A stretch of DNA of 5,576 bases from Nitriliruptoraceae bacterium. GTDB lineage: Bacteria; Actinomycetota; Nitriliruptoria; Nitriliruptorales; Nitriliruptoraceae. Every line of letters begins with the position of its first letter. Positions within the stretch are counted from its first letter, which is position 1. Shown piece after piece: positions 5,419 to 5,576 of this stretch. The notes beneath the pieces were generated by a model. The model did not search any database. It worked only from the letters and a program-made list of their open reading frames with translations, and was not told where the DNA came from. A program made the position numbers and the translations under genes. The stretch spans positions 1 to 5,576 of the forward strand of contig SKJO01000303.1 in NCBI GenBank assembly GCA_007121975.1, read 5' to 3'.

Positions 5419-5576
5419 ATGGTCCATCCCGTCGTCGATCGGCGCGAGCCCCTCACCCATGAGGAGATCGCCCGCTACAGCCGGCACCTGATCATCCCCG
5501 ACGTCGCGATGGCCGGCCAGGAGCGGCTCAAGGCCGCCCGCGTGCTGCTCGTGGGCACCGGTGGACTCGGTTCCCC
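5419..5576 (+). CDS. moeZ: MoeB/MoeZ/ThiF-family adenylyltransferase (3' end missing)
   Basis: E1-like enzyme that adenylates the C-terminal glycine of a ubiquitin-like sulfur carrier (MoaD, ThiS, CysO type) before thiocarboxylate formation, for molybdopterin, thiamine or cysteine synthesis. Only the first 52 codons are present. They contain LTHEEIARYSRHLIIPDV (residues 12-29), the family's N-terminal signature, then GQERLKAARVLLVGTGGLGSP, whose glycine-rich GTGGLGS is the start of the nucleotide-binding Rossmann fold. The ATG at 5419 is well supported by AGGAG 8 nt upstream. In actinobacteria the closest matches usually carry a C-terminal rhodanese domain (MoeZ), but that part is outside the window, so the symbol is provisional and MoeB or ThiF remain possible. 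The gene is divergent from the c-di-GMP gene and is not in the suf operon. Confidence 0.87.
   Translation, partial: MVHPVVDRREPLTHEEIARYSRHLIIPDVAMAGQERLKAARVLLVGTGGLGS

Overview
The window is very GC-rich, strongly biased to G or C at third codon positions, with several GTG starts and AGGAGG-like ribosome binding sites. Gene content and order (sufC-sufS-sufU-sufT, using the zinc-type SufU rather than SufE or IscU) match the tail of the actinobacterial suf operon, as in Mycobacterium tuberculosis Rv1463-Rv1466. I infer a high-GC actinobacterium. A deep-branching group such as Acidimicrobiia is possible, but the sequence alone does not prove it.

Layout. Positions 1-3026 (+) hold the 3' part of a suf operon: sufC (ATPase, 5' end cut off by the window), sufS (cysteine desulfurase), sufU (sulfur acceptor for SufS) and sufT (DUF59/MIP18 iron-sulfur maturation factor). 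The first three genes are packed with 8-18 nt gaps. sufU and sufT are separated by 85 nt filled with copies of a 13-bp repeat that includes the sufU stop codon. Positions 5413 or 5251 down to 2984 (-) hold one large gene for a soluble GAF-PAS-GGDEF-EAL protein, a predicted two-way cyclic-di-GMP enzyme. Its 3' end overlaps the end of sufT tail to tail by 43 bp. A roughly 167-bp divergent intergenic region (5252-5418) separates it from the start of a MoeB/MoeZ/ThiF-family adenylyltransferase gene at 5419 (+), which runs off the window.

How they work together. SufS takes sulfur from cysteine, SufU relays it, and SufB-SufC-SufD (B and D presumably just upstream) assembles Fe-S clusters using SufC ATP hydrolysis. 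SufT helps deliver clusters to client proteins. The MoeB/MoeZ-type enzyme activates ubiquitin-like sulfur carriers and in many bacteria draws its sulfur from the same cysteine desulfurase, so both flanks concern sulfur transfer. The c-di-GMP gene between them points the other way, and nothing in the sequence ties it functionally to Fe-S assembly.

No RNA gene, mobile element or CRISPR array was seen. I found no clearly new multi-gene system. The most unusual items are the repeat cluster after sufU, a long hairpin downstream of sufT that lies inside the antisense EAL coding sequence, and a deviation in a conserved SufS motif.
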